From an uncultured Christensenellaceae bacterium (GTDB lineage Bacteria > Bacillota > Clostridia > Christensenellales > UBA3700), in NCBI GenBank assembly GCA_910588545.1, contig CAJUOU010000003.1, positions 1-64,000 of the forward strand: DNA of 64,000 nucleotides, read 5' to 3'. This document shows, one piece after another, positions 17,351-25,790 of the stretch. Every line of letters begins with the position of its first letter. Positions within the stretch are counted from its first letter, which is position 1. A model generated the notes under the pieces. The model saw only the letters and a program-made list of their open reading frames with translations. It ran no database searches and had not been told where the DNA came from. The position numbers and the translations under genes are program-made.

Positions 17351-18325
17351 TTAACCCCTTAGTTTATTTAATCGTCTCATTTCGTTTAAACCTTTTTGTG
17401 TCAATGATATCATCTCAACATAATCCTTTCCCTGTTTATCCTTTTTAATTTCTATTAAATCAAAGAATACAAATTGAGCCCTTATTTCTAAAATCGTATT
17501 TGTATTTGTATGATAGCCAGGAACAATACTATTTATTGCCTTTACGAATTCTTTATGCGAATTTTCTGTCAAAAATCTAAGTGATACATGTTTAAATATT
17601 TCTTCATAAGTAATCACAATATCTTTTTCCTTTATTACCATTCCTGAAAAGTAAATGTGAATATCTTCTTCATAGTGCAATTTTATCTTCATTTTATAAA
17701 AGTCATTTTCTTCCATTGCTACACTTTTATTATTTTTTAAAACTTCATTTTCTTCTTTTAATTTTTTATTTTCCTCTGTTAATGAAACTATTTGATCTGT
17801 TAATATTTGACTATTAAATTTCCCACCACGAATCCAGCCAGGTCTTGAAAATTCTTGTTTTGCATTCATAATAGATGCGAGCATTTTCAACGATAAACTT
17901 TCTTTATCTGTCCACATTGTTGCCATTCTATTGGTAAGAGCCTTATTTCTGAACAAAACAAGTTTTGCTTTTAATAGTTCTTCTTTTTCTTTTTTGCTTT
18001 CTTCTAATCCATCCACATTATCAATAGCGAACACTAAAACAGGTATCTTTTTTTCAATGGCATAATCATATTCCATTTCGGTATAACTTTTTCCTGTTTG
18101 AGGATTAACGGTTCCATATCTTCCTCCTATTATTAGAACATAGTAATCGCATAAATCAATCACTTTTTTAATAACTGTGAATTGTTCGTCATCTGTGGCA
18201 ACAAAATTTTCCATCCCTGCAGGAATACATCCCGCAGTCAAAATTACATCCGCCGCTTTTTTTCTTTCTTCAACTAAATCATTATAAGTTGAACTAATAA
18301 ATATTTGGTATTTTTTCTCATCCAT
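17351..18325 (-). CDS. DUF4062-domain protein embedded in the type III RM operon
   Basis: 324 residues. The N-terminal 100 form a DUF4062 domain (KYQIFISSTYNDLVEERK at 5-22, YYVLIIGGRYGTV, SYTEMEYDYAIEKKIPVLVF), a Rossmann/TIR-like fold found in defence proteins. A coiled coil follows at about 175-205 (TEENKKLKEENEVLKNN), then an approximately 110-residue C-terminal region ending in LTQKGLNEMRRLNKL that may be a winged helix. It sits between mod (6 bp) and res (4 bp) on the same strand, so all three are co-expressed. Standard type III systems need only Mod and Res, so this is an accessory, perhaps a regulator or second effector; that is inference. Confidence 0.75.
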   Translation of the reverse strand: MDEKKYQIFISSTYNDLVEERKKAADVILTAGCIPAGMENFVATDDEQFTVIKKVIDLCDYYVLIIGGRYGTVNPQTGKSYTEMEYDYAIEKKIPVLVFAIDNVDGLEESKKEKEELLKAKLVLFRNKALTNRMATMWTDKESLSLKMLASIMNAKQEFSRPGWIRGGKFNSQILTDQIVSLTEENKKLKEENEVLKNNKSVAMEENDFYKMKIKLHYEEDIHIYFSGMVIKEKDIVITYEEIFKHVSLRFLTENSHKEFVKAINSIVPGYHTNTNTILEIRAQFVFFDLIEIKKDKQGKDYVEMISLTQKGLNEMRRLNKLRG

Positions 18326-18331
18326 TATTTC

Positions 18332-20002
18332 TCATCCTCTCAATTCTCCGTAATAGTAATCTGGTATTATATTTATCCTAATATTTGCTTTTAACAATTT
18401 ATCTTCAATCTCTGGTGTTAACAGTACATCATGCCCAACATATACACGCTTAAATGTTGTTTCTTCATAAACACCCGATGCAAATGCTGATAACTCCTTG
18501 TCGGTAAGACAAATTGCCACCTTATTGTTTCCATTGAAATCTAACCCGTTTTCCAACTCGACCAACTCTTTTATATGCAATAATAATTTATCTGCATATT
18601 CGTAATAAAGCTGTTCATTTATTGGAATAAAATCAACTTTCATATATTTAAGGCTTGCATTATAGTTTTCTTTTTCTATTACCCTTTTTACTCTTTCATA
18701 AGTAATTTCTCTGCAAATGTTGTTTTCGTTATTAGTGCAGAGAATAAATTTGCGATTGCCACCATCTTCAGCATTAAGTTCCATGACTGCATGACCTGTC
18801 GTACCGCTACCCGCAAAAAAATCTAATACAATTGGATCGTTAAATTTTTTAAACGATAATAAATATTTTATTAATCCTATATCTTTAGGATAATCAAAGC
18901 ATTTCTTTCCCAATAAGTCAACTAATTTTTTACTTGCATTTTCTGTCGTATCTGCACCTACTGTCAAATCAATTAAATTAGATGGTATATCTTTGCCATA
19001 ACTTTGCCTTTTATAAGATAAAACTAAAGATTTAGCTCGTATAAAAATGTTGACTCCTTCATAAATATTTTTTTCTAAAGTATCTTGTGTCCATATAAAT
19101 TTATTTTGAAAAATCACATCGTTTTTATTTTTTCCATTCGCAACAATCATATCATTAAGCATCGTATTTGGAAATGCTTTAGTTCCATAAATACCTGCTT
19201 TATAAATTCCATCTTGGATACAAACAGATATGCTTCCTGCTGGAAATCTCAATTGTTTGATAGAGTTTTGCGGTTTTGTAAAAGGATCATCACTCTTACT
19301 ACTTTTTTGGACTCCCTCATATTCTATATTGTCTTTATTCTTTTCATAGCATAATACATATTCTAATTGTTTCTTTATCTTTTTAGATAAATTTGGCGGA
19401 GTTTTTGACTTTAGCCAATGAAATTGTCCAATAAAATTTTTCTCTCCAAAAACATGATCACATAATAAATGTAAAGTAGATAATTCATTATCATCTATAG
19501 AAATAAAAATCACACCATTTTTAGACAGCAATTTCCGGGCAATCATTAGCCTGTTAGCCATAAATGACAGCCATTTACTATGTCTAAATTCATCTTCTTC
19601 CCCAACAAAAACATCATCATAGACAAAATCCTTATTTTTTGTATTATATGGAGGGTCAATATAAATTAAATCTATTCTCCCCTTGTGGGTTTTTTCTAAC
19701 AACTTTAAACTTGCAAGGTTATCCCCTTCTATAAGAAAATTTTGAGTGCCACCATTTTCTATTTTCAATTCTTCAACTTCTTTAAGAATAGGAACGTTAT
19801 CACGACAAAGCACATCTACCGCTTCTTCATGTTCTTCAAATACTAAACCATATTTTTTTCCATCAACATCTTTTTCTAGATTAGCCAAATAAGTTAGCAA
19901 CCTGCCTGCATTTTCATCAGTATTTTTTTCTAAATATTCCCTTATTTCTCCAATCTCTCTTAATAGTTCTTCTCTTTTCTCTTTTGATATGTTTTTACTC
20001 AT
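18332..20002 (-). CDS. mod: Type III DNA methyltransferase, Mod subunit
   Basis: 556 residues of a beta-class N6-adenine methyltransferase: catalytic motif IV DPPYNTKN (about residues 115-122) comes before the AdoMet-binding motif I DFFAGSGTTGHAV (about 400). The variable stretch between them is the target-recognition region. Mod both methylates and gives the complex its sequence specificity. A leading coiled helix (1-50) and the EGDNLASLKLLEKTHKGRIDL-type segment match the type III Mod layout. First gene of the operon, with an AAGGA site. No homopolymer or tandem-repeat phase-variation tract is visible. Confidence 0.92.
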   Translation of the reverse strand: MSKNISKEKREELLREIGEIREYLEKNTDENAGRLLTYLANLEKDVDGKKYGLVFEEHEEAVDVLCRDNVPILKEVEELKIENGGTQNFLIEGDNLASLKLLEKTHKGRIDLIYIDPPYNTKNKDFVYDDVFVGEEDEFRHSKWLSFMANRLMIARKLLSKNGVIFISIDDNELSTLHLLCDHVFGEKNFIGQFHWLKSKTPPNLSKKIKKQLEYVLCYEKNKDNIEYEGVQKSSKSDDPFTKPQNSIKQLRFPAGSISVCIQDGIYKAGIYGTKAFPNTMLNDMIVANGKNKNDVIFQNKFIWTQDTLEKNIYEGVNIFIRAKSLVLSYKRQSYGKDIPSNLIDLTVGADTTENASKKLVDLLGKKCFDYPKDIGLIKYLLSFKKFNDPIVLDFFAGSGTTGHAVMELNAEDGGNRKFILCTNNENNICREITYERVKRVIEKENYNASLKYMKVDFIPINEQLYYEYADKLLLHIKELVELENGLDFNGNNKVAICLTDKELSAFASGVYEETTFKRVYVGHDVLLTPEIEDKLLKANIRINIIPDYYYGELRG

Positions 20003-20120
20003 ACTTAATCCTTTATATTTTTGATAAATTTACTAGCATATTTATTTTACCACATTACTTATAGAATTACAACGTGTTAAAAAGTCATTTCGATTTTTGG
20101 TTTAAAATTGTTTATTTTTG

Positions 20121-21524
20121 CTATTTTCGGTCAAGACAAACCAGGGTCTCGATGTGGGAGGTTTGGGGAAACATATCGTATGGTTGAATTAGGGATAGTT
20201 GATAATTTTGTTTTAGTATTGCGACATCGCGGGCAAGGGTTGCGGGGTTACATGATATGTATATTATTTTGTTTGGTTGGGCTTTTAGCAGACTTTCCAA
20301 CACTTGTATATCGCAACCTTTTCGAGGCGGGTCGAGTACTACTGTAAAACTATCATTCAGTTGTTTCGAATTTACGGATAAAGTAGTCTGTCCATTATTT
20401 TGAACATTCATCAATTCCCCGCGAATTTTTTCTGCCAATTTTGGAAGTTCAACTGCACTATCACCGCAAATGTTGACAATTTTGTTTTGATTTCCGTTTA
20501 TTTTGGCAAGCCGGTCGGCATTTTGCACCGCTTGCGGAACAATTTCTATACCGTAAACTTTATCCGCACATTGGGCTAGTATGTTTGTTAGCACGCCTAC
20601 ACCTGAATACGCATCTATGACAATTTTACTATTGCTGTCACCCACCAATTCGCTAACTTTAGTATATATTTTATCCCTTATATAATCGTTAATTTGCATA
20701 AATGACATTGGATTTACAAAAGTAGTAATGCCTAGAATATCCGTTTTGATATTTTTATCTCCATACAAATTATAGGCATTAGACATTATCAAATTGGTTT
20801 TATCGGTATTGTGTGACACATAAAATGAAAATTTAATACCGATTTTTGATAGTTCTTTTACAAATTTATCCGTATGATTAAACTTTTTGCTATTGACAAC
20901 GATTGTAACGCTTACAACGTCATTTAACTTTCTTAAAACCAAATGCCTTAGCAAACCGTTATGCGTTTTTTCGTTATAACAGCTAAGCTTTAATTCGTTT
21001 GCCACTTTTAAAAAAGATTGTGTAAATTTATCGCACCAATCGGATAATAAATAACACTTATCGATTTTAACAAATTCGTGAGTTTTCTCCTTATAAAAAC
21101 CTAAGCAAACTTTGCCATCTTTTTCAAACAAAGGGAACTGCGCTTTATTCCGATAATAAAAAACATTATCGGACGGAATAACATCATTTACTTGCACTTG
21201 CTCCCCTGCATACTTTTTAAAGCAGTTTTTCACGTTTTCACGCTTTATATCAAGTTGCTTTAAATAAGTAATATGCTGCATATCACAACCGCCACACTTC
21301 CTAAAATGAGGACATAACGGCTGGACTCTATCTTCTGCCCCTTTGATAAGCTTGATTACTTTTGCCTTTGCAAAAGATTTTTTAACAAAAGTGACTTCGC
21401 ATTTAACAACTTCGCCTACAAGAGTAAAAGGGACGAAAATTACCATTCCGTCCTGTTTTGCAACACCCTCTCCGTCCATACCGACGCTTTCGATTGTAAG
21501 TTCTAAAACATCCCCTTTTTGCAT
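20121..21524 (-). CDS. rlmD: 23S rRNA (uracil-5-)-methyltransferase, RumA/RlmD family
   Basis: 467 residues: an N-terminal TRAM domain (about 1-60, with GMDGEGVAKQDGMVIFVP), a four-cysteine iron-sulfur motif built around CPHFRKCGGCDMQH (about 71-84), the AdoMet site VIDAYSGVGVLTNILA, and the catalytic cysteine in YISCNPATLARD. It adds the C5 methyl group to a uracil in rRNA; whether the target is U1939 or another position cannot be told. The start overlaps the AlkD-like gene by about 22 bases. The last 12 codons are duplicated at 14997-15042 beyond the RM cassette. Confidence 0.9.
   Translation of the reverse strand: MQKGDVLELTIESVGMDGEGVAKQDGMVIFVPFTLVGEVVKCEVTFVKKSFAKAKVIKLIKGAEDRVQPLCPHFRKCGGCDMQHITYLKQLDIKRENVKNCFKKYAGEQVQVNDVIPSDNVFYYRNKAQFPLFEKDGKVCLGFYKEKTHEFVKIDKCYLLSDWCDKFTQSFLKVANELKLSCYNEKTHNGLLRHLVLRKLNDVVSVTIVVNSKKFNHTDKFVKELSKIGIKFSFYVSHNTDKTNLIMSNAYNLYGDKNIKTDILGITTFVNPMSFMQINDYIRDKIYTKVSELVGDSNSKIVIDAYSGVGVLTNILAQCADKVYGIEIVPQAVQNADRLAKINGNQNKIVNICGDSAVELPKLAEKIRGELMNVQNNGQTTLSVNSKQLNDSFTVVLDPPRKGCDIQVLESLLKAQPNKIIYISCNPATLARDVAILKQNYQLSLIQPYDMFPQTSHIETLVCLDRK
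20124..20160. repeat. 37-bp repeat at the rlmD 3' end (putative attR)
   Basis: The last codons of rlmD, matching 15006-15042 at 31 of 37 positions in direct orientation. Integrative elements often use the 3' ends of conserved genes, rumA/rlmD among them, which is the established background for calling this a possible attachment site. Confidence 0.45.
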
Positions 21525-22204
21525 AATACGTCCTTTAAGATTTCTTCCATTCGGTCTTTTTCCTGTTGAGATATCCCAACTATATCCCTTATTTTTACAA
21601 ATGTGGTTTTAAGTACAAATTTATTAAGCGGTGCGTTTTCAAATACTTCCTCCACCTCATCCTTAAATTCTTCATAAGCTTTTGAAAGCAACCACGAAAC
21701 TGCCATATCCACATAATAATCGCCGTAAGAAACGCTGTATAACCCGTCGAAAATCGTATGTATATGCTCTTTATCCAAAAACAGCCACAAAAGTGAAGTG
21801 ATAGCAAATCTGCCACGCCAACCGCTTTCTTTCATCATTTCCATAAGATATTCGAAATAATAGTCACTCCTATCTTTTATTGTGCTTATAATAGTGTCGC
21901 TCGTCGACCAATTATCGTTTATGCTTATAAAATAGTCTATTGCCTCAAACTTTTCCCTTATATCATCGGCGGGATAATATGCTATAATCAAACCAAGAGT
22001 TGTTAGTTCTTCCAAAAAACTAGGCTTATATCCTATAAGGTCTGAAAGCTGTATTTCCTGAGCAAGTTGTTTTGCACAAGCCCTTAAATGCACCATACGT
22101 ATACCTTGCTTGGGATATTTGGAGCAAGTTATTTTTTGTTGATATTTTTTATACTTAGGCTCTCTTATTGCATCTTTCAAGCTATCGGCAATAAATCCAC
22201 TCAC
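21503..22204 (-). CDS. AlkD-like DNA alkylation repair protein
   Basis: 233 residues, all helical with HEAT-like pairs: KYQQKITCSKYPKQGIRMVHLR at the N-terminus (read as two segments), EELTTLGLIIAYYPADD, SGWRGRFAITSLLWLFLD, and DYYVDMAVSWLLSKAYEEF. That pattern matches AlkD-type glycosylases that remove bulky alkylated bases. The DNA-repair role is family knowledge, and the catalytic residues cannot be confirmed here. It lies directly between the P-type ATPase (0 bp gap) and rlmD (overlap), so the three are one transcription unit. Confidence 0.75.
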   Translation of the reverse strand: MSGFIADSLKDAIREPKYKKYQQKITCSKYPKQGIRMVHLRACAKQLAQEIQLSDLIGYKPSFLEELTTLGLIIAYYPADDIREKFEAIDYFISINDNWSTSDTIISTIKDRSDYYFEYLMEMMKESGWRGRFAITSLLWLFLDKEHIHTIFDGLYSVSYGDYYVDMAVSWLLSKAYEEFKDEVEEVFENAPLNKFVLKTTFVKIRDIVGISQQEKDRMEEILKDVLCKKGMF

Positions 22205-24778
22205 TTATCTGTTCTCCTTTTTAAAAAGTTCTTTGAATTTGCGAATCAATTCGGTATCAAAGTAAACTTTTCCTTTTTCATCTAATTTAAATTGGTCTGC
22301 AATATAATTGCAAACTTTTATCGTATATATGCTTATCAATAATAATGACATTATCATAAATATAGTTGTAATATCTGTTATCGAAGCAAGCTTAAACAAA
22401 TTCAAATTACCATTCCAAAATCCGTTTACCATAGGCATAAATACTATGCAAATCATTGCAAGTCCAAACATAATACCGTACAAAATAACACGCATATAAT
22501 TGAAAGGTTTGCAAACATTAAACAGTATTATAGAAAATGTCAAATACACACTTATCAAAACAGCTGTGTTTAATTGCTCGATAGGTATTTGTACAACGCC
22601 TGTAACTTGAGACAAAATCATAAACAAAAATACATTGACGGCGACACCTATACCGGCAGGGATAACCCGTTTGCTGACATTGACGATAAATCGTCCCTCA
22701 ATCTTCCTGTTGTTAGGCTCAAGTGCCAAGAAGAATGACGGCACGCCTATACTGAAAAAGCTTATAAACGAAAGATGAATTGGTTCCAACGGCATTTCTA
22801 TTCCCATAAAAATAAGCATTATTTGGAAAAGCATTGAGAATACAGTTTTTGTCAAAAATAATGCACTCGCTCTTTCAATATTGTTAACAACACGTCTGCC
22901 CTCGCCTACTACTTTAGGCATACTTGCAAAGTTGCTGTCAAGCAAAACTATTTGTGCTACATTTCTAGTAGCTTCTGCTCCGTTTGCCATAGCTATCGAA
23001 CAATTTGCTTCCTTAAGGGCAAGTATATCGTTGATACCATCTCCCGTCATTGCGACTGTATGGTTGTTTTCCTTAAAAATTTGTACAAGCAACTTCTTTT
23101 GTGCTGGATTGACCCTGCCAAAAACTGTATAATCCATTGCTATCTCACGGATTTCCTCATCCGACATATTGTGCAAATTAATGTATTTATCGGCGTTATT
23201 TATTCCAACACGTCTTGCAACCTCGCTTACGGTTACAGGATTGTCACCGCTTATAACCCTTACGTCAACCCCGTTTTGTTTAAAATAGTCGATTATCTCA
23301 GGTGCATCTTCCTTGATATTATCCTCTATGACTATTATAGCAATCGGGGTGTTACGTGTAGGGATACTATCTATTTCGTCCGTTACCGCACCGTTTTTGC
23401 AAAGCAATAAGCACCTAAATCCTAGTTTAGAATTATCTTCAATCACTTGTTGCAAGTTTTTATTTAACATATCAGTAGCATATTCCGGTGCACCTAGTAC
23501 ATACAATGCCTCGTCCTTAAACTTAACGGCAGTACATTTCCTTTCAGATGAAAAATGTATGACGCCTGTCGCTTGTAAATATTCTTCCTTACCGAAATAT
23601 TTAATCAAAGCATCGGCCGTTTGATTGTTTTCGCCTAAAGCAAACTGCATACTCGAAATTATTTTTTTTATATCCTCTTCCGCAATTTTGGCACATTCTA
23701 TTTTACGAACGCTCATTGTGCCATCCGTGATTGTACCTGTTTTGTCAAGGCACAACATATCCACCCTTGCAAGTGTTTCTATCGAATACAACTGTTGTAC
23801 CAAAGCTTTATGCTTTGCAAGCCTTACTACGCCAACTGCCAAAGCAACGGACGTCAACAAAAACAATCCCGCAGGTATCATACCTATGATTGCAGTACTT
23901 GTAGGTGTTACGGCAAGCCTGTATGCAGAATACAACTCCGCACCGCTGAACTCACCCAAATGGCCTATGGCAAAAAACAATGTATCTTTGAAATCCAAGC
24001 CTTTTCCCACAGCGATTTCCATAAGTGCATCGTTCCAATTTGTAAAAAACGCCCCAATAACAATAGGGAAAATTATAATCGAAATAATTTTGAATATGAA
24101 TTTTAATGAATGTAATAATTCGGAATCGACCTTTTTAAATTGCTTAGCATCCATAGCTAATTTTTGAATATAGTTATCTTCCGCAATATGGTCAACTTCT
24201 GCAACGCAACTGCCGCTAACTATAAAACTACCCGAAAGCAAAATATCTCCAACACCTTTTTTGATTGCTTGAGATTCGCCTGTAAGCAAGGCTTCGTTTA
24301 CTTCCACCTCTCCCTCGCGAATCACGCTGTCCGAACAAACTTGAGCACCTGCCTTTAGTTTTATTATTTCGCCAAGCAATATTTCGTTTAGCTTTATGGA
24401 AACTTCGCTGCCGTTCCTAAAAGCCTTAACATCGGGCGAGGACAACAAAGAAAGTTTATCCATGGTAAATTTCGCCCTTATTTCCTGCGCTATTCCGATT
24501 ATGATATTTGCCACGATTATTACCATAAAGGTAAGATTTTTAACCCCGTTAAAATCTTCGATTACCGTAATAAGCCATATAAAAACCAAAAAACAAATCA
24601 AGTTGAAAAAAGTAAAAATATTTCCAACAAAAATACTAAAATAGGATTTTGACGAGCCTATTTTAACGCTGTTTATGTATCCCTTTTGTTTTCTCTCCGC
24701 AATTTGAGTATCTGTCAAACCTGTGGCAATATCAACGTCGACAGACGATAAAGGTTGTCTTTCTTTTTGTTTTTTCAT
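22205..24778 (-). CDS. P-type cation-transporting ATPase (CtpE/Exp7-like)
   Basis: 857 residues. Features are the actuator loop TGES (about 157-160), the phosphorylation motif LCLDKTGTITDG (about 343-354), the ATP hinge MTGDGINDILALKEA, and some ten membrane helices, the last ones with SIGVPSFFLALEPN. That last segment is characteristic of the CtpE/Exp7 branch rather than of heavy-metal pumps; there is no N-terminal CXXC domain. The pump moves a cation across the membrane using ATP; calcium or magnesium is possible but not shown. First gene of the ATPase-alkD-rlmD unit. Confidence 0.88.
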   Translation of the reverse strand: MKKQKERQPLSSVDVDIATGLTDTQIAERKQKGYINSVKIGSSKSYFSIFVGNIFTFFNLICFLVFIWLITVIEDFNGVKNLTFMVIIVANIIIGIAQEIRAKFTMDKLSLLSSPDVKAFRNGSEVSIKLNEILLGEIIKLKAGAQVCSDSVIREGEVEVNEALLTGESQAIKKGVGDILLSGSFIVSGSCVAEVDHIAEDNYIQKLAMDAKQFKKVDSELLHSLKFIFKIISIIIFPIVIGAFFTNWNDALMEIAVGKGLDFKDTLFFAIGHLGEFSGAELYSAYRLAVTPTSTAIIGMIPAGLFLLTSVALAVGVVRLAKHKALVQQLYSIETLARVDMLCLDKTGTITDGTMSVRKIECAKIAEEDIKKIISSMQFALGENNQTADALIKYFGKEEYLQATGVIHFSSERKCTAVKFKDEALYVLGAPEYATDMLNKNLQQVIEDNSKLGFRCLLLCKNGAVTDEIDSIPTRNTPIAIIVIEDNIKEDAPEIIDYFKQNGVDVRVISGDNPVTVSEVARRVGINNADKYINLHNMSDEEIREIAMDYTVFGRVNPAQKKLLVQIFKENNHTVAMTGDGINDILALKEANCSIAMANGAEATRNVAQIVLLDSNFASMPKVVGEGRRVVNNIERASALFLTKTVFSMLFQIMLIFMGIEMPLEPIHLSFISFFSIGVPSFFLALEPNNRKIEGRFIVNVSKRVIPAGIGVAVNVFLFMILSQVTGVVQIPIEQLNTAVLISVYLTFSIILFNVCKPFNYMRVILYGIMFGLAMICIVFMPMVNGFWNGNLNLFKLASITDITTIFMIMSLLLISIYTIKVCNYIADQFKLDEKGKVYFDTELIRKFKELFKKENR

Positions 24779-24921
24779 AAACCACCACTACATTTTTTAT
24801 AATTGTATTTTAATATAACAATACATATTATTTAAACATATTTTTATTTATTATAAAATTTATCTTCCTATTAGAATAAAATTAAATCATTAATCATTAA
24901 TCTATCAAACAACATAAAATC

Positions 24922-24950
24922 AGCCGTGACAAAAGTAACTTGTCTCGGCT
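24922..24950 (-). terminator. Terminator of mrp
   Basis: AGCCG-T-GACA (24922-24931) pairs with TGTC-T-CGGCT (24941-24950). On the minus strand it is followed by GATTTTAT. It lies right after the mrp stop. Confidence 0.7.
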
Positions 24951-24956
24951 AAGATT

Positions 24957-25781
24957 TTATTTTAAGATTTCAATAATCATTTCCGCCGCTTTTTCATAAC
25001 TCGGTATGCTTATATCCTCAATATTACCATCATCGCACGCTTTTGCTATACTTGGATTTATCGGAGTTTTAGCAAGTAATTTTACGCCAAGTTCCTGTGC
25101 AACTCTGTCTGCTTTGCCCTCTCCAAACGGATATATCCTCTTTCCGCAATCGCTACACTCGATATAGCTCATATTTTCCACAATACCTAAGATTGGTATG
25201 TTCATTAGCTTTGCCATATTGTATGCTTTTTTTACTATCATAGATACTAAATCTTGCGGAGATGTTACAATAACAATTCCGTCGATTGGCAATGACTGAA
25301 ATGCAGTAAGCGGAATATCTCCTGTTCCAGGAGGCATATCAATAAACATATAGTCTATTTCGTCCCACCTTACATCTGTCCAAAATTGTTTTAAAACATT
25401 GGAAAGCATAGAGCCACGCCATACTACAGGGCTGTCAGGAGTTTCTAGCAATAAATTTATACTTATCGCTTTGATACCTGTTTTTGTAACTGCGGGAATC
25501 ATATACTCCCCGTCACTTGCAATGCCACTATCCAGCCCGAAAATGTTAGGAATAGAAGCACCCGTAATATCTCCGTCGATTATGCCTGTTTTAAAACCTT
25601 TTGATTGAAATACGGTTGCAAGACAAGCTGTAGTCAAAGATTTACCTACGCCGCCTTTACCGCTTACAATACCTATAACTTTTTTTATATTGCTGTTTTT
25701 GTTTTGCTCAAGCTTTTTTAAAGGGCTGTCACAACCGCCTTTTTGCCCACAACTTGAACAATTACCATTACATTCGCTCAT
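24957..25781 (-). CDS. Mrp/NBP35-family iron-sulfur carrier ATPase
   Basis: 274 residues of the ParA/MinD-like P-loop family: deviant Walker A SGKGGVGKSLTT (about 40-51), Walker B-like DYMFIDMPPGTGD, and C-terminal CSDCG, which binds a shared iron-sulfur cluster at the dimer interface. The N-terminus CNGNCSSCGQKGGC adds more cysteines, as in NBP35. It probably carries iron-sulfur clusters to apo-proteins in the cytoplasm. It starts 9 bp after the large lipoprotein gene on the same strand, an association with no obvious functional logic. Confidence 0.9.
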   Translation of the reverse strand: MSECNGNCSSCGQKGGCDSPLKKLEQNKNSNIKKVIGIVSGKGGVGKSLTTACLATVFQSKGFKTGIIDGDITGASIPNIFGLDSGIASDGEYMIPAVTKTGIKAISINLLLETPDSPVVWRGSMLSNVLKQFWTDVRWDEIDYMFIDMPPGTGDIPLTAFQSLPIDGIVIVTSPQDLVSMIVKKAYNMAKLMNIPILGIVENMSYIECSDCGKRIYPFGEGKADRVAQELGVKLLAKTPINPSIAKACDDGNIEDISIPSYEKAAEMIIEILK

Positions 25782-25790
25782 AAGCGCTCC

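Noticed and set aside
20108..20347. A plus-strand frame opposite the end of rlmD
   Set aside because: It is a shadow of the conserved rlmD coding sequence on the other strand.
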